Positions 7,864 to 14,661 of a DNA stretch of 14,661 nt are shown here, in pieces. Source of the DNA: CAYSBE01 sp964429245 (lineage in GTDB: Bacteria; Bacteroidota; Bacteroidia; UKL13-3); NCBI GenBank assembly GCA_964429245.1, contig CAYSBE010000067.1, positions 1 to 14,661 of the forward strand, read 5' to 3'. The notes beneath the pieces were generated by a model. That model saw only the letters and a program-made list of their open reading frames with translations, ran no database searches and was not told where the DNA came from. A program made the position numbers and the translations under genes. Each line of letters starts with the position of its first letter. The first letter of the stretch is position 1.

Positions 7864-9862
7864 CCTGTAATATTTTTAACCGGCCCGTTTCATCAAATTC
7901 AAGTTCACTTTCCAAATTGGTTGAGTCAGGGGTTATTTTGATAAACTCTTTAGCCGGCCCGGTGATTGGCACACGAAAGTTTATACCGGCTGTATCTTCC
8001 GGCATCAATACATTTCTTCTTACCATGATATTGCTCAAAAATCTGTATTGCTTGCCTACAAATTCTTTTTGCAAACCTTGTTTATCAAAGCGCCACATAA
8101 ATCCTTTAGGACGGGGAACAATGGTTGAAAGAAATAAGCATTCAGATAGGTTAAGTTGTGACGGGTGTTTGCTAAAATAAAACTGAGCAGCTTCTCCAAT
8201 TCCATAAACATTTGGACCCCATTCAATAATATTAAAATATACTTCAAGCATGCGTTCTTTACTTACCAATCGGTTATTCTCAATAATGTACACCAGCAAT
8301 ATTTCTTCGAGTTTTCTGGACAGGGTTTTTTCCCGGGTAAGAAATACATTTTTTATCAATTGCATGCTAATGGTGCTTGCTCCTCGGGCAAATTTTCGGG
8401 TGCGAATATTTTTAATTATTGATTGTCGAAACGCTTCATCAATAAATCCGCGGTGATAAAAAAAGGATGGATCCTCGCAGGTTAGTACACATTTTTGAAG
8501 GTATGGCGAAATCTGATCCAATGGGGTGTAATTTGGGTTTCCAACTCCAACTAAAATTGGTCGACCCGGTCGACCTCGCTCTAATGGGGTATACACAAAT
8601 TCGCCATTTAGTTTGGCAATATTTGCTTCTCCATATTTCGTTATATGTAAATTATATTTATTAAATCCTGTCTCGAAATACAAATCTTGAGGTTTGTTTT
8701 CGTTGTATGAAAAATCCATTCTAAAATCAAAGTCTCCGTCAATCTGCATTCCCCTGATGTGGTTGAATAAACCCTCAGGCAGCGCATTAACAAAATCCTG
8801 TGCTTTTGTTTTGGGAATAACCAAAGAAGCGTTAAAAGTGGTATCGTTCGACAAATCAAGTTGCACAAAAGGGTAAACGCTAAGCTTATCAATTCGTATA
8901 CATGTTGAGCTATCCAATGTTATCCTATTTTCCCCAACAGTATAGTTGTAGTGTACGTTTAAATCGGGCAACAATACATCTTTAGAAGAAATCTTGGGAT
9001 GATTGATTAACACATCCTGCATTTGCATATCTCCTGCCAATATGAGGGTACCACTGCTAAAATCAATTTCCCCTACCTGAACTTTGATTGACCTGAACAT
9101 AAAAGCCAATGCCCATTTTTGATTTACAAAAGGGAGCATCATGCGTGCAGAGTCTGTTGTATACACTTGTACATCTGCTTGCTTTTGTGACACATCCAAG
9201 TTGCCTGTTGCTATCCAATGTTGCGTTCGGTCGGGAGCTACAATTTTCATCTGCCCTTTCAACACATCATCAATAAGCGTAAGTTCAGAAAGTCTAACCT
9301 GTTGATGAATACCGTCATAGGTTACATCAAGCACACAATTATTCAAAATAAGTTCTCTGGGAATGGCATCAAATAAAAGGTCAATCCATTTGTATGCAGT
9401 TTTTGCAAAGTTGGTATTTTCTATTTTTGTTGTTTTGCCAACATCATCTGATTTAGAAACTGAAGATTGTAACCTATTTTTATATGTTGAAGAATCTTTG
9501 TTATTAAGGCGAGCATGAGCTGAAATAATGGATAATGACGAAAAGCGTATTTTACCCAAAAGCAAGTCGCTAATGCTAATACCGGTTTTAACTTGATCAA
9601 TTGTAAGCAATGTATCTGTCCACTCAGGTGTGAGTGATAGCTTATCAATATTCACCAAACTTATACCACTAAAGTAGGCTTTGCCAACTTTGAATTCTAT
9701 CTGGTAGTTTTCTTTAAACTTAGCACCTACCTTAGTGATAGCTTTTTCAAGCAAGATATTTCGAAATAAAAAATATCCGGCAAGAACCATAAGCAAAAAA
9801 ACACCGACAGCAATTGCCAGTGTTTTTAAGTATTTAAGCCATTTGGTTTTATCTACACTCAT
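7853..9862 (-). CDS. AsmA-like domain fused to a monofunctional GT51 peptidoglycan glycosyltransferase
   Basis: 669 residues. A basic N-terminus and one membrane helix (about 12-35) anchor it. Residues about 36-425 are a beta-rich region resembling AsmA/DUF748-type proteins, for example VGKAYFSGISLVNIDKLSL (59-77) and DLLLGKIRFSSLSI (99-112). The C-terminal part is a GT51 domain (about 436-620): motif I CEDPSFFYHRG (462-472) with catalytic Glu463, motif II RGASTISMQLIKN (493-505) with Met in place of the first Gln of the usual STxTQQ form, motif III RKLEE (516-520) with Glu520, and motif IV KERMLEVYFN (535-544, counting from Ser-Lys). RRNVL near 615-619 may serve as motif V. No transpeptidase domain follows, so it should polymerise lipid II glycan strands without cross-linking them, as MtgA does. 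It starts 5 bases after frr and overlaps the next gene. The GT51 call is secure; the AsmA-like call rests on pattern and composition. Confidence 0.88.
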   Translation of the reverse strand: MSVDKTKWLKYLKTLAIAVGVFLLMVLAGYFLFRNILLEKAITKVGAKFKENYQIEFKVGKAYFSGISLVNIDKLSLTPEWTDTLLTIDQVKTGISISDLLLGKIRFSSLSIISAHARLNNKDSSTYKNRLQSSVSKSDDVGKTTKIENTNFAKTAYKWIDLLFDAIPRELILNNCVLDVTYDGIHQQVRLSELTLIDDVLKGQMKIVAPDRTQHWIATGNLDVSQKQADVQVYTTDSARMMLPFVNQKWALAFMFRSIKVQVGEIDFSSGTLILAGDMQMQDVLINHPKISSKDVLLPDLNVHYNYTVGENRITLDSSTCIRIDKLSVYPFVQLDLSNDTTFNASLVIPKTKAQDFVNALPEGLFNHIRGMQIDGDFDFRMDFSYNENKPQDLYFETGFNKYNLHITKYGEANIAKLNGEFVYTPLERGRPGRPILVGVGNPNYTPLDQISPYLQKCVLTCEDPSFFYHRGFIDEAFRQSIIKNIRTRKFARGASTISMQLIKNVFLTREKTLSRKLEEILLVYIIENNRLVSKERMLEVYFNIIEWGPNVYGIGEAAQFYFSKHPSQLNLSECLFLSTIVPRPKGFMWRFDKQGLQKEFVGKQYRFLSNIMVRRNVLMPEDTAGINFRVPITGPAKEFIKITPDSTNLESELEFDETGRLKILQDEE

Positions 9863-9867
9863 TGAGA

Positions 9868-10434
9868 TTATACCTGCATCAATTCAGCTTCTTTAGTGGC
9901 AGTAATATCATCAATTTTTTTGATGTAGCTATCCGTATTTTTTTGAACTTGCTGCTCAGCTCCTTTTGCTTCGTCTTCAGCAACACCTTCTTTTTGTAGT
10001 TTTTTAATCGCTTCGTTAGCCTCTTTTCTAATATTGCGAATGGCAATTTTTGCCAATTCTGCTTCGCCTTTTACTTTCTTTACAATTTCTTTCCTGCGCT
10101 CTTCTGTAAGGGGAGGCAAGCTGATTCTGATGATGTTTCCATCATTGGTAGGTTGAAGTCCAATATTTGAAATCACAATTCCTTTTTCAATGGCTTGCAA
10201 CATGGCTTTCTCCCAAGGTTGAACCACAATGGTTTTCGCATCAGGGGTATTGATGTTTGCCACCTGGCTCAAGGGTACGAGGCTTCCGTAATAATCTACC
10301 TTCACGGCATCGAGCATACTTGGATGTGCCCTGCCGGCACGAATTTTTGTGAATTCAGCAGCAGCATGTTCAATTGCATGATCCATTTCTGCCTTCAGGT
10401 TATCAAAAACGGGTTTTAATCTAGGGTCACTCAT
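9868..10434 (-). CDS. frr: Ribosome recycling factor
   Basis: 188 residues, close to the usual 185. RRF splits post-termination ribosomes together with EF-G and IF3. The conserved blocks are present: FTKIRAGRAHPSML (28-41) at the start of domain II, VVQPWEKAMLQAIEKGI (70-86), TNDGNIIRISLPPLTEERRKE (96-116), and the long helix with IRNIRKEANEAIKKLQK (132-148) that carries the essential Arg in domain I. It follows pyrH by 26 bases, the widely conserved bacterial pyrH-frr order. Unusually, it is followed 5 bases later by the AsmA-like/GT51 gene, so it probably shares a transcript with peptidoglycan synthesis. Confidence 0.98.
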   Translation of the reverse strand: MSDPRLKPVFDNLKAEMDHAIEHAAAEFTKIRAGRAHPSMLDAVKVDYYGSLVPLSQVANINTPDAKTIVVQPWEKAMLQAIEKGIVISNIGLQPTNDGNIIRISLPPLTEERRKEIVKKVKGEAELAKIAIRNIRKEANEAIKKLQKEGVAEDEAKGAEQQVQKNTDSYIKKIDDITATKEAELMQV

Positions 10435-10460
10435 ATATTTTCCAATTTTAAAAAATCAAT

Positions 10461-11168
10461 TTAACAAACCAATGTTCCTACACTTTCGCCTTCGCATACA
10501 CGTAAGAAGTTTCCTTTTTTGTTCATATCAAACACCACAATCGAAAGTTTATTTTCTTGGCACAGTGTGATTGCGGTAAGGTCCATCACGTTTAATCCCC
10601 GTTCATACACTTCAGAATATGAAACTTTTTCAAATCGTGTGGCGTTGGGATCTTTTTCGGGATCGGCTGTGTAAATGCCATCTACACGTGTACCTTTTAA
10701 TACCAAGTTGGCTTCAATTTCTACAGCACGCAAGCTAGCAGCCGTATCTGTAGTAAAATACGGATTGCCGGTGCCTGCACCAAAAATAACAACCCTTCCT
10801 TTTTCAAGGTGACGCATGGCTCGCCTGCGAATAAACGGTTCGCAAATTTGCTCCATTTTAATAGCAGACAATAAGCGTGTTTTAAGTCCGGCTCTTTCCA
10901 ATGCGCCTTGTAATGCCATTGCATTAATGACCGTAGCCAACATACCCATATAATCGCCTTGAGCACGATCAACCAATCCCCCTGCTACACCCTGCACCCC
11001 ACGAAATATATTGCCCCCGCCAATTACCACCGCTACCTCAACTCCCTTATCGCTTACTTCTTTTATATCATTGGCATATTGGTCAAGCACTTTTGGATCA
11101 ATGCCATATTGCAGGTCACCCATCAAGGCTTCACCACTTAGTTTTAGGAGAACACGTTTGTACTTCAT
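10461..11168 (-). CDS. pyrH: UMP kinase
   Basis: 235 residues, typical for the bacterial amino-acid-kinase-fold UMP kinase that makes UDP from UMP and ATP as a hexamer. Motifs: LLKLSGEALMG (7-17) for phosphate binding, VVIGGGNIFRG (47-57), DYMGMLATVINAMAL (72-86) contacting UMP, VVIFGAGTGNPYFTTDTAA (126-144), and KGTRVDGIYTADPEKDP (158-174) near the ATP site. The start at 11168 gives the standard MKYKRVLLKLSGEAL N-terminus. It heads the minus-strand run pyrH, frr, AsmA-like/GT51, membrane protein. UDP supply is upstream of UDP-GlcNAc and hence of lipid II and the glycosyltransferases here. A 109-base gap with a hairpin separates it from the malic enzyme gene. Confidence 0.98.
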   Translation of the reverse strand: MKYKRVLLKLSGEALMGDLQYGIDPKVLDQYANDIKEVSDKGVEVAVVIGGGNIFRGVQGVAGGLVDRAQGDYMGMLATVINAMALQGALERAGLKTRLLSAIKMEQICEPFIRRRAMRHLEKGRVVIFGAGTGNPYFTTDTAASLRAVEIEANLVLKGTRVDGIYTADPEKDPNATRFEKVSYSEVYERGLNVMDLTAITLCQENKLSIVVFDMNKKGNFLRVCEGESVGTLVC

Positions 11169-11208
11169 GAAAAGGCGTTTTAAAAATCAGTGCAAAATAT
11201 GAGAAAAG

Positions 11209-11236
11209 TTGAGGTTAAAAAAACTTTCAACCTCAA
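11209..11236 (-). terminator. Possible intrinsic terminator after the malic enzyme gene
   Basis: An 8-base perfect inverted repeat, TTGAGGTT (11209-11216) and AACCTCAA (11229-11236), encloses a 12-base loop and can be lengthened by one wobble and one A-T pair. On the minus strand it is followed by CTTTTCTC, a broken T-run. It lies about 42 bases past the malic enzyme stop and ahead of pyrH, so it would separate the two units. The T-tract is weak and the loop large, so confidence is limited. Confidence 0.35.
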
Positions 11237-11277
11237 TTCCATAACACAGTTACTTAATCTGTCAATTAATGAGATGC

Positions 11278-13542
11278 TTAAGCATTTTCTTTACTCTGTG
11301 CATCCACTACAGCCACACATACCATATTCACAATCTCCCTCACACTGCTTCCCAATTGCAAAATATGTGCTGATTTTTTTAGCCCAAGCAATATGGGTCC
11401 TATGGCTTCAGATGAACCAAGTTCCTGCATCATTTTGTAGGTAATGTTTCCTGATGAAAGGTTTGGCATGATGAGTGTATTCACCGGGTTTCCATTCAGC
11501 TCACTAAACGGAAAGTTTTCTTTTAACATGGCTTGATTGAGGGCTATGTTTGCCTGTATATCTCCATCCACTATCATGTATGGATACTTTTCTTTCAAAA
11601 TTTTGCGTGCTTCGGCCATTTTATTTGGCAATTCACCATCTGACGAGCCAAAATTAGAATAAGATAACAGCGCTATATTTGGTGAAATATTAAACTTCTT
11701 TACCGCGTCATAAGTGAGTTTAGTAATGTCAACAATGTCTTGGGTAGTTGGATCCACATTTACTGTGGTATCTGAAATGAACAAAACTCCCTTGCTACTC
11801 ATCACCACATACATTCCTGCTACTTTCTCAATTCCTTCTTCTTTTCCAAGTATTTGCAATGCCGGCTTTACCGTGCTTGGATAGTTTTTCGTAAGTCCCG
11901 AAATCATGGCATCTGCTTCGCCCTGATCTACCATCATGGGTGCAAAATGGTTGCGATCGCGCATCAATTTATTGGCTTCGTAAAGTGTTATCCCTTTACG
12001 TTGCCTACGTTCGTAAAATATTTTTGCAAACGCTTCGCGTTTTTCTTGCTCTTCCATTGGGTTAATAATTTGCACCCCATCAAGTTTGATATTGTTTTCT
12101 TTGATAATGGTTGCAATACGTTCCTTATTTCCGAGCAAAATTGGGATGGCCATTCCATCATTTTTAACCAATTGGGCAGCCAACAATATTTTGTAATTAT
12201 CTGCTTCGGCAAAAACTACCCGTTTAGGATTTGAGCGGGCTTTGGTGCCCAGTACCCTTATGAAGTTGCTTTCCTTACCCATGCGGGTAAGTAAATTGTG
12301 TTTGTAAGCTTCCCAATCAGTAATCTGGTTACGAGCCACACCGCTATCCATTGCAGCTTTGGCTACGGCAGGTGCTACTGCTACAATCAGCCGTGGGTCA
12401 ATGGGTTTAGGGATAAGGTAATTTCTTCCAAATGACAATGCCTTTTCATTGTATGACATGTTTACAATTTCGGGAACAGGCTCTTTGGTGAGGTTGGCAA
12501 GTGCATGAACCGCAGCAATTTTCATCTCTTCATTTATTTTTGTTGCCCTCACATCCAATGCACCTCTGAAGATATATGGAAATCCCAATACGTTATTTAC
12601 CTGATTGGGGTAATCACTTCTGCCTGTTGCAAGGATGATATCTTTGCGTGATGCGATGGCTAAATCGTATGCAATTTCAGGATCGGGATTCGCCAATGCA
12701 AATACCATACAATCTTTGGCCATGCTGCGCACCATATCTTGAGTGACAACATCAGCTTTTGAAAGGCCAACAAAAACATCGGCATCCTTCATGGCATCAG
12801 CAAATGGATTTAGGTCTTTTGTGGTAGCAAATTGTTTTTTGGTTTCGTCAAGGTTGGGACTGTCGTTACGAATCACGCCCTTGCTATCGCACATGATGAG
12901 GTTTTCAGGTTTTACACCAAGCGACATAACCAATTTGGCACAAGAAATGGCTGATGCTCCTGCTCCATTAAAAACAACTTTTACTTTATCTATTTTTTTC
13001 TTTACCAACTCAAGGCCGTTGATTAATGCCGCACCAACTATAATGGCTGTGCCATGTTGATCATCATGCATAATGGGAATGTCGAGTTCTTCTTTAAGCC
13101 TGCGTTCTATTTCAAAACATTCAGGAGCTTTAATATCTTCAAGGTTTATTCCTCCAAAGGTAGGACTGATATTTTTTACGGTTCTAATAAACTCTTCGGT
13201 GTCTTTGGTATTTATTTCAATATCAAACACGTCAATATCTGCAAAGATTTTAAACAATACACCCTTTCCCTCCATAACAGGTTTTGATGCCTCAGGACCA
13301 ATGTCACCCAAGCCTAAAACTGCTGTTCCATTAGATATAACTGCTACAAGATTACCTTTTGCCGTGTATTTGTAAACATCATCAACGTTGGCAGCAATTT
13401 CAAGACACGGCTCAGCCACTCCAGGTGAGTAAGCTAAACTCAAGTCGCGTTGTGTATTGGTTGGTTTTGTAGGTACAACGGCAATTTTTCCTGGGCGGCC
13501 TTCTAGGTGATATTGTAATGCGTCATCTTTAAGTGTCGACAT
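11278..13542 (-). CDS. maeB: NADP-dependent malic enzyme, MaeB type, with C-terminal phosphotransacetylase-like domain
   Basis: 754 residues, the length of hybrid malic enzymes. It oxidatively decarboxylates malate to pyruvate, usually making NADPH. The malic part (about 1-425) shows LAYSPGVAEPC (36-46) with the catalytic Tyr, MEGKGVLFKIFADIDVFDIE (90-109), the metal-site segment PECFEIE (140-146) with IMHDDQHGTA (157-166), the dinucleotide loop FNGAGASA (191-198), and ALANPDPEI (282-290). The C-terminal part (about 430-750) resembles phosphate acetyltransferase, with GEADAMISGLT (541-551), LLSYSNFGSSDG (625-636) and IGPILLGLKKSAHILQ (714-729). In studied MaeB proteins that domain is regulatory and senses acetyl-CoA instead of making acetyl phosphate; I infer the same here. 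It stands alone, with 124 bases upstream and 109 downstream. Confidence 0.96.
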   Translation of the reverse strand: MSTLKDDALQYHLEGRPGKIAVVPTKPTNTQRDLSLAYSPGVAEPCLEIAANVDDVYKYTAKGNLVAVISNGTAVLGLGDIGPEASKPVMEGKGVLFKIFADIDVFDIEINTKDTEEFIRTVKNISPTFGGINLEDIKAPECFEIERRLKEELDIPIMHDDQHGTAIIVGAALINGLELVKKKIDKVKVVFNGAGASAISCAKLVMSLGVKPENLIMCDSKGVIRNDSPNLDETKKQFATTKDLNPFADAMKDADVFVGLSKADVVTQDMVRSMAKDCMVFALANPDPEIAYDLAIASRKDIILATGRSDYPNQVNNVLGFPYIFRGALDVRATKINEEMKIAAVHALANLTKEPVPEIVNMSYNEKALSFGRNYLIPKPIDPRLIVAVAPAVAKAAMDSGVARNQITDWEAYKHNLLTRMGKESNFIRVLGTKARSNPKRVVFAEADNYKILLAAQLVKNDGMAIPILLGNKERIATIIKENNIKLDGVQIINPMEEQEKREAFAKIFYERRQRKGITLYEANKLMRDRNHFAPMMVDQGEADAMISGLTKNYPSTVKPALQILGKEEGIEKVAGMYVVMSSKGVLFISDTTVNVDPTTQDIVDITKLTYDAVKKFNISPNIALLSYSNFGSSDGELPNKMAEARKILKEKYPYMIVDGDIQANIALNQAMLKENFPFSELNGNPVNTLIMPNLSSGNITYKMMQELGSSEAIGPILLGLKKSAHILQLGSSVREIVNMVCVAVVDAQSKENA

Positions 13543-13595
13543 AATTTAATTCTATTGTGGGTTTCGAAAATACAAAAATTGAGTACGGTTTGATG

Positions 13596-13628
13596 GAAAT
13601 TTACAGATTGATAGGATATAAACCCAAA
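13596..13628 (-). promoter_or_regulatory. Candidate promoter for the malic enzyme gene
   Basis: Reading the minus strand, TTTG (13628-13625), a 21-base spacer and TAAATTTC (13603-13596) match the Bacteroidota pattern except for the last base of the -7 box. It is in the 124-base gap ahead of the start at 13542, leaving a leader of about 50 bases. This is pattern only. Confidence 0.3.
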
Positions 13629-13666
13629 TTCAGTTTTAAACATGCTGAATCGATAAAAATAATCTG

Positions 13667-14374
13667 TTAGAAATTAGGGCTTATTGCCATATCAGCGTAG
13701 TAATCTAATATGTAGTTCACAGCATCTTCGGCAGTATCAACTAATTTAAATAAATCAAGATCAGGTGTACTTATATTATTTTCTTTGGCAAGCATCACTT
13801 CTTTCATCCAATCAATAAGTCCAGACCAAAATTCTGAACCTACCAAAACAACTGGGAAGCGAGCTACTTTATTGGTTTGAATGAGTGTTAATGCTTCAAA
13901 TAATTCATCAATGGTTCCAAATCCGCCAGGCATAGCTATAAATCCTTGGGCATATTTTACAAACATCACTTTGCGCACAAAAAAGTAGTCAAAATTAATG
14001 ATTTTATCTCGATCAACGTAGGCATTATTAAATTGTTCGAATGGCAATTCAATATTTAACCCAACTGATTTACCTCCAGCTTCAAATGCGCCTTTATTAC
14101 CAGCTTCCATGATGCCGGGACCACCGCCAGTGATAACTCCAAATCCTGCTTCAACTAATTTACGAGCAATTTCTTCGGCTAAAGTATAGTATCGTGTACC
14201 TGGCTTGGTTCGGGCTGAACCAAATATAGAAACACATGGGCCGATGCGGCTCATTTTTTCAAAACCATCAACGAACTCAGCCATGATTTTAAATGTAGCC
14301 CAACTGTCGGACACTTTGATTTCAGGCCAGTTTTTTTTCTCAAATGCTTTTTTAATGCGCTCTTCGTTGGTCAT
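13667..14374 (-). CDS. LOG family (TIGR00730-type) nucleotide-binding protein, possible nucleoside-monophosphate phosphoribohydrolase
   Basis: 235 residues with a Rossmann-like fold. The two family signatures are clear: ITGGGPGIMEAGNKGAFEAGG (81-101) and the catalytic/phosphate-binding PGGFGTIDELFEAL (149-162), which contains PGGxGTxxE. VSIFGSAR (48-55) is the first strand and loop, and FFVRKVMFVKYAQGF (131-145) supplies the conserved Arg. Characterised LOG proteins hydrolyse cytokinin riboside monophosphates or AMP-like nucleotides to free base and ribose phosphate; the bacterial role is usually unclear and may be nucleotide salvage. About 45 N-terminal residues precede the fold, as in the longer LOG subgroup. 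It follows the YqeY-like gene by 14 bases, suggesting co-transcription. Confidence 0.92.
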   Translation of the reverse strand: MTNEERIKKAFEKKNWPEIKVSDSWATFKIMAEFVDGFEKMSRIGPCVSIFGSARTKPGTRYYTLAEEIARKLVEAGFGVITGGGPGIMEAGNKGAFEAGGKSVGLNIELPFEQFNNAYVDRDKIINFDYFFVRKVMFVKYAQGFIAMPGGFGTIDELFEALTLIQTNKVARFPVVLVGSEFWSGLIDWMKEVMLAKENNISTPDLDLFKLVDTAEDAVNYILDYYADMAISPNF

Positions 14375-14388
14375 GTATTTGCTATCAA

Positions 14389-14661
14389 TTATCCCAACAG
14401 TTGCTTAAGAATTGCCGAAATCACTTTCCCATCTGCTTTGCCTGCAAGGGCTTTCATTGCCAGTGGCATAACCTTGCCAAACTCAGCTGCTGTCGATATG
14501 CTTGCATCAGATATGACTTGTTGCAATATAATTTTGATTTCGTCTTCGCTCATTTGTTTTGGCAAATAGCGTTCAATCACTTCAATCTCTTCTCGCTCTT
14601 TTTGTGCCAACTCATCACGTCCATTTTGCAGAAATATCTCCATTGATTCTTTACGCTGCTT
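14389..14661 (-). CDS. GatB/YqeY domain protein (N-terminus cut by window edge)
   Basis: 90 residues are visible. The frame runs open through the window edge, so the ATG at 14643 is internal: upstream codons read KQRKES, which continues the family pattern KQRKES-x-E-x-F. The recognisable YqeY-like block is ELAQKEREEIEVIERYLPKQ followed by MSEDEIKIIL, and the protein ends in a helical tail with GKVMPLAMKALAGKADGKVIS, the segment shared with the GatB C-terminal tRNA-binding tail. Full-length family members have about 150 residues, so roughly 60 are missing. The role is unproven; it is usually linked to tRNA or amidotransferase-like functions by homology only. The LOG-family gene follows 14 bases downstream. 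Confidence 0.9.
   Translation of the reverse strand, partial: KQRKESMEIFLQNGRDELAQKEREEIEVIERYLPKQMSEDEIKIILQQVISDASISTAAEFGKVMPLAMKALAGKADGKVISAILKQLLG

Noticed and set aside
11191..11198. TATTTTG-like box ahead of pyrH, considered as a -7 element
   Set aside because: The TA and TTTG parts are one base too close, and no matching TTTG lies at the right distance, so pyrH has no promoter I can support.
13628..13650. Six-base inverted repeat ATTCAG/CTGAAT after the LOG gene, considered as a terminator
   Set aside because: The stem is short, the loop is 11 bases, and no T-tract follows in the minus direction; part of it overlaps the candidate promoter of the malic enzyme gene.
14641..14643. ATG at 14643 as the start of the YqeY-like gene
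   Set aside because: The frame stays open to the window edge and the upstream codons (KQRKES) continue the family's conserved sequence, so the real start lies outside the window.

Overview
The window looks like a piece of a Bacteroidota chromosome, probably from the Chitinophagales/Sphingobacteriales side, though I would not go below phylum with confidence. The evidence is AT-rich coding sequence, no Shine-Dalgarno motifs ahead of starts, several upstream matches to the Bacteroidota promoter (TTTG, then about 18-22 bases, then TAnnTTTG), and protein variants typical of the phylum: a GH3 with an 'AQ' signal-peptide end, an AsmA-like/GT51 fusion and a MaeB-type malic enzyme. The window is gene-dense. 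No gene-free stretch exceeds about 130 bases, and I see no tRNA, rRNA, CRISPR array, insertion sequence or phage gene.

Layout, left to right. (1) Positions 1-689, minus strand: the N-terminal part of a secreted GH3 beta-N-acetylglucosaminidase-like enzyme, cut by the window edge. (2) A divergent intergenic region, then on the plus strand mutL (818-2623), a soluble GT2 polyprenyl-phosphate-sugar-synthase-like glycosyltransferase (2672-3385) and an overlapping multi-pass GT-C-like membrane glycosyltransferase (3366-4829). (3) Converging on these from the minus strand are a SAM methyltransferase (4848-5585) and a GtrB-like GT2 with two C-terminal membrane helices (5563-6525), which overlap and share a promoter candidate. 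(4) A tight minus-strand run reads pyrH (11168-10461), frr (10434-9868), AsmA-like/GT51 peptidoglycan transglycosylase (9862-7853) and a polytopic GT-C-like membrane protein (7863-6619), with gaps of 26 and 5 bases and then an 11-base overlap. (5) Upstream, also on the minus strand, are a hybrid malic enzyme/phosphotransacetylase (13542-11278), a LOG-family nucleotide-binding protein (14374-13667) and the C-terminal part of a YqeY-like protein (14661-14389).

How the genes fit together. The centre is a cell-envelope glycan block of two GT2 enzymes of the kind that load a sugar onto a polyprenyl phosphate, two GT-C-like membrane proteins of the kind that use such donors on the far side of the membrane, and one methyltransferase. 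It lies beside a peptidoglycan glycosyltransferase embedded in the pyrH-frr operon. PyrH feeds UDP-sugar pools, the GT51 enzyme polymerises lipid II, and the GT2/GT-C pairs probably decorate an envelope glycan, lipid or protein. The final glycan product cannot be read from sequence. The rest (mutL, frr, malic enzyme, LOG, YqeY) is housekeeping. The points most worth a second look are the AsmA-GT51 fusion and its operon setting, the paired GT2/GT-C block, a MutL whose endonuclease metal-site residues are mostly replaced, and a promoter candidate that would give a near-leaderless message.
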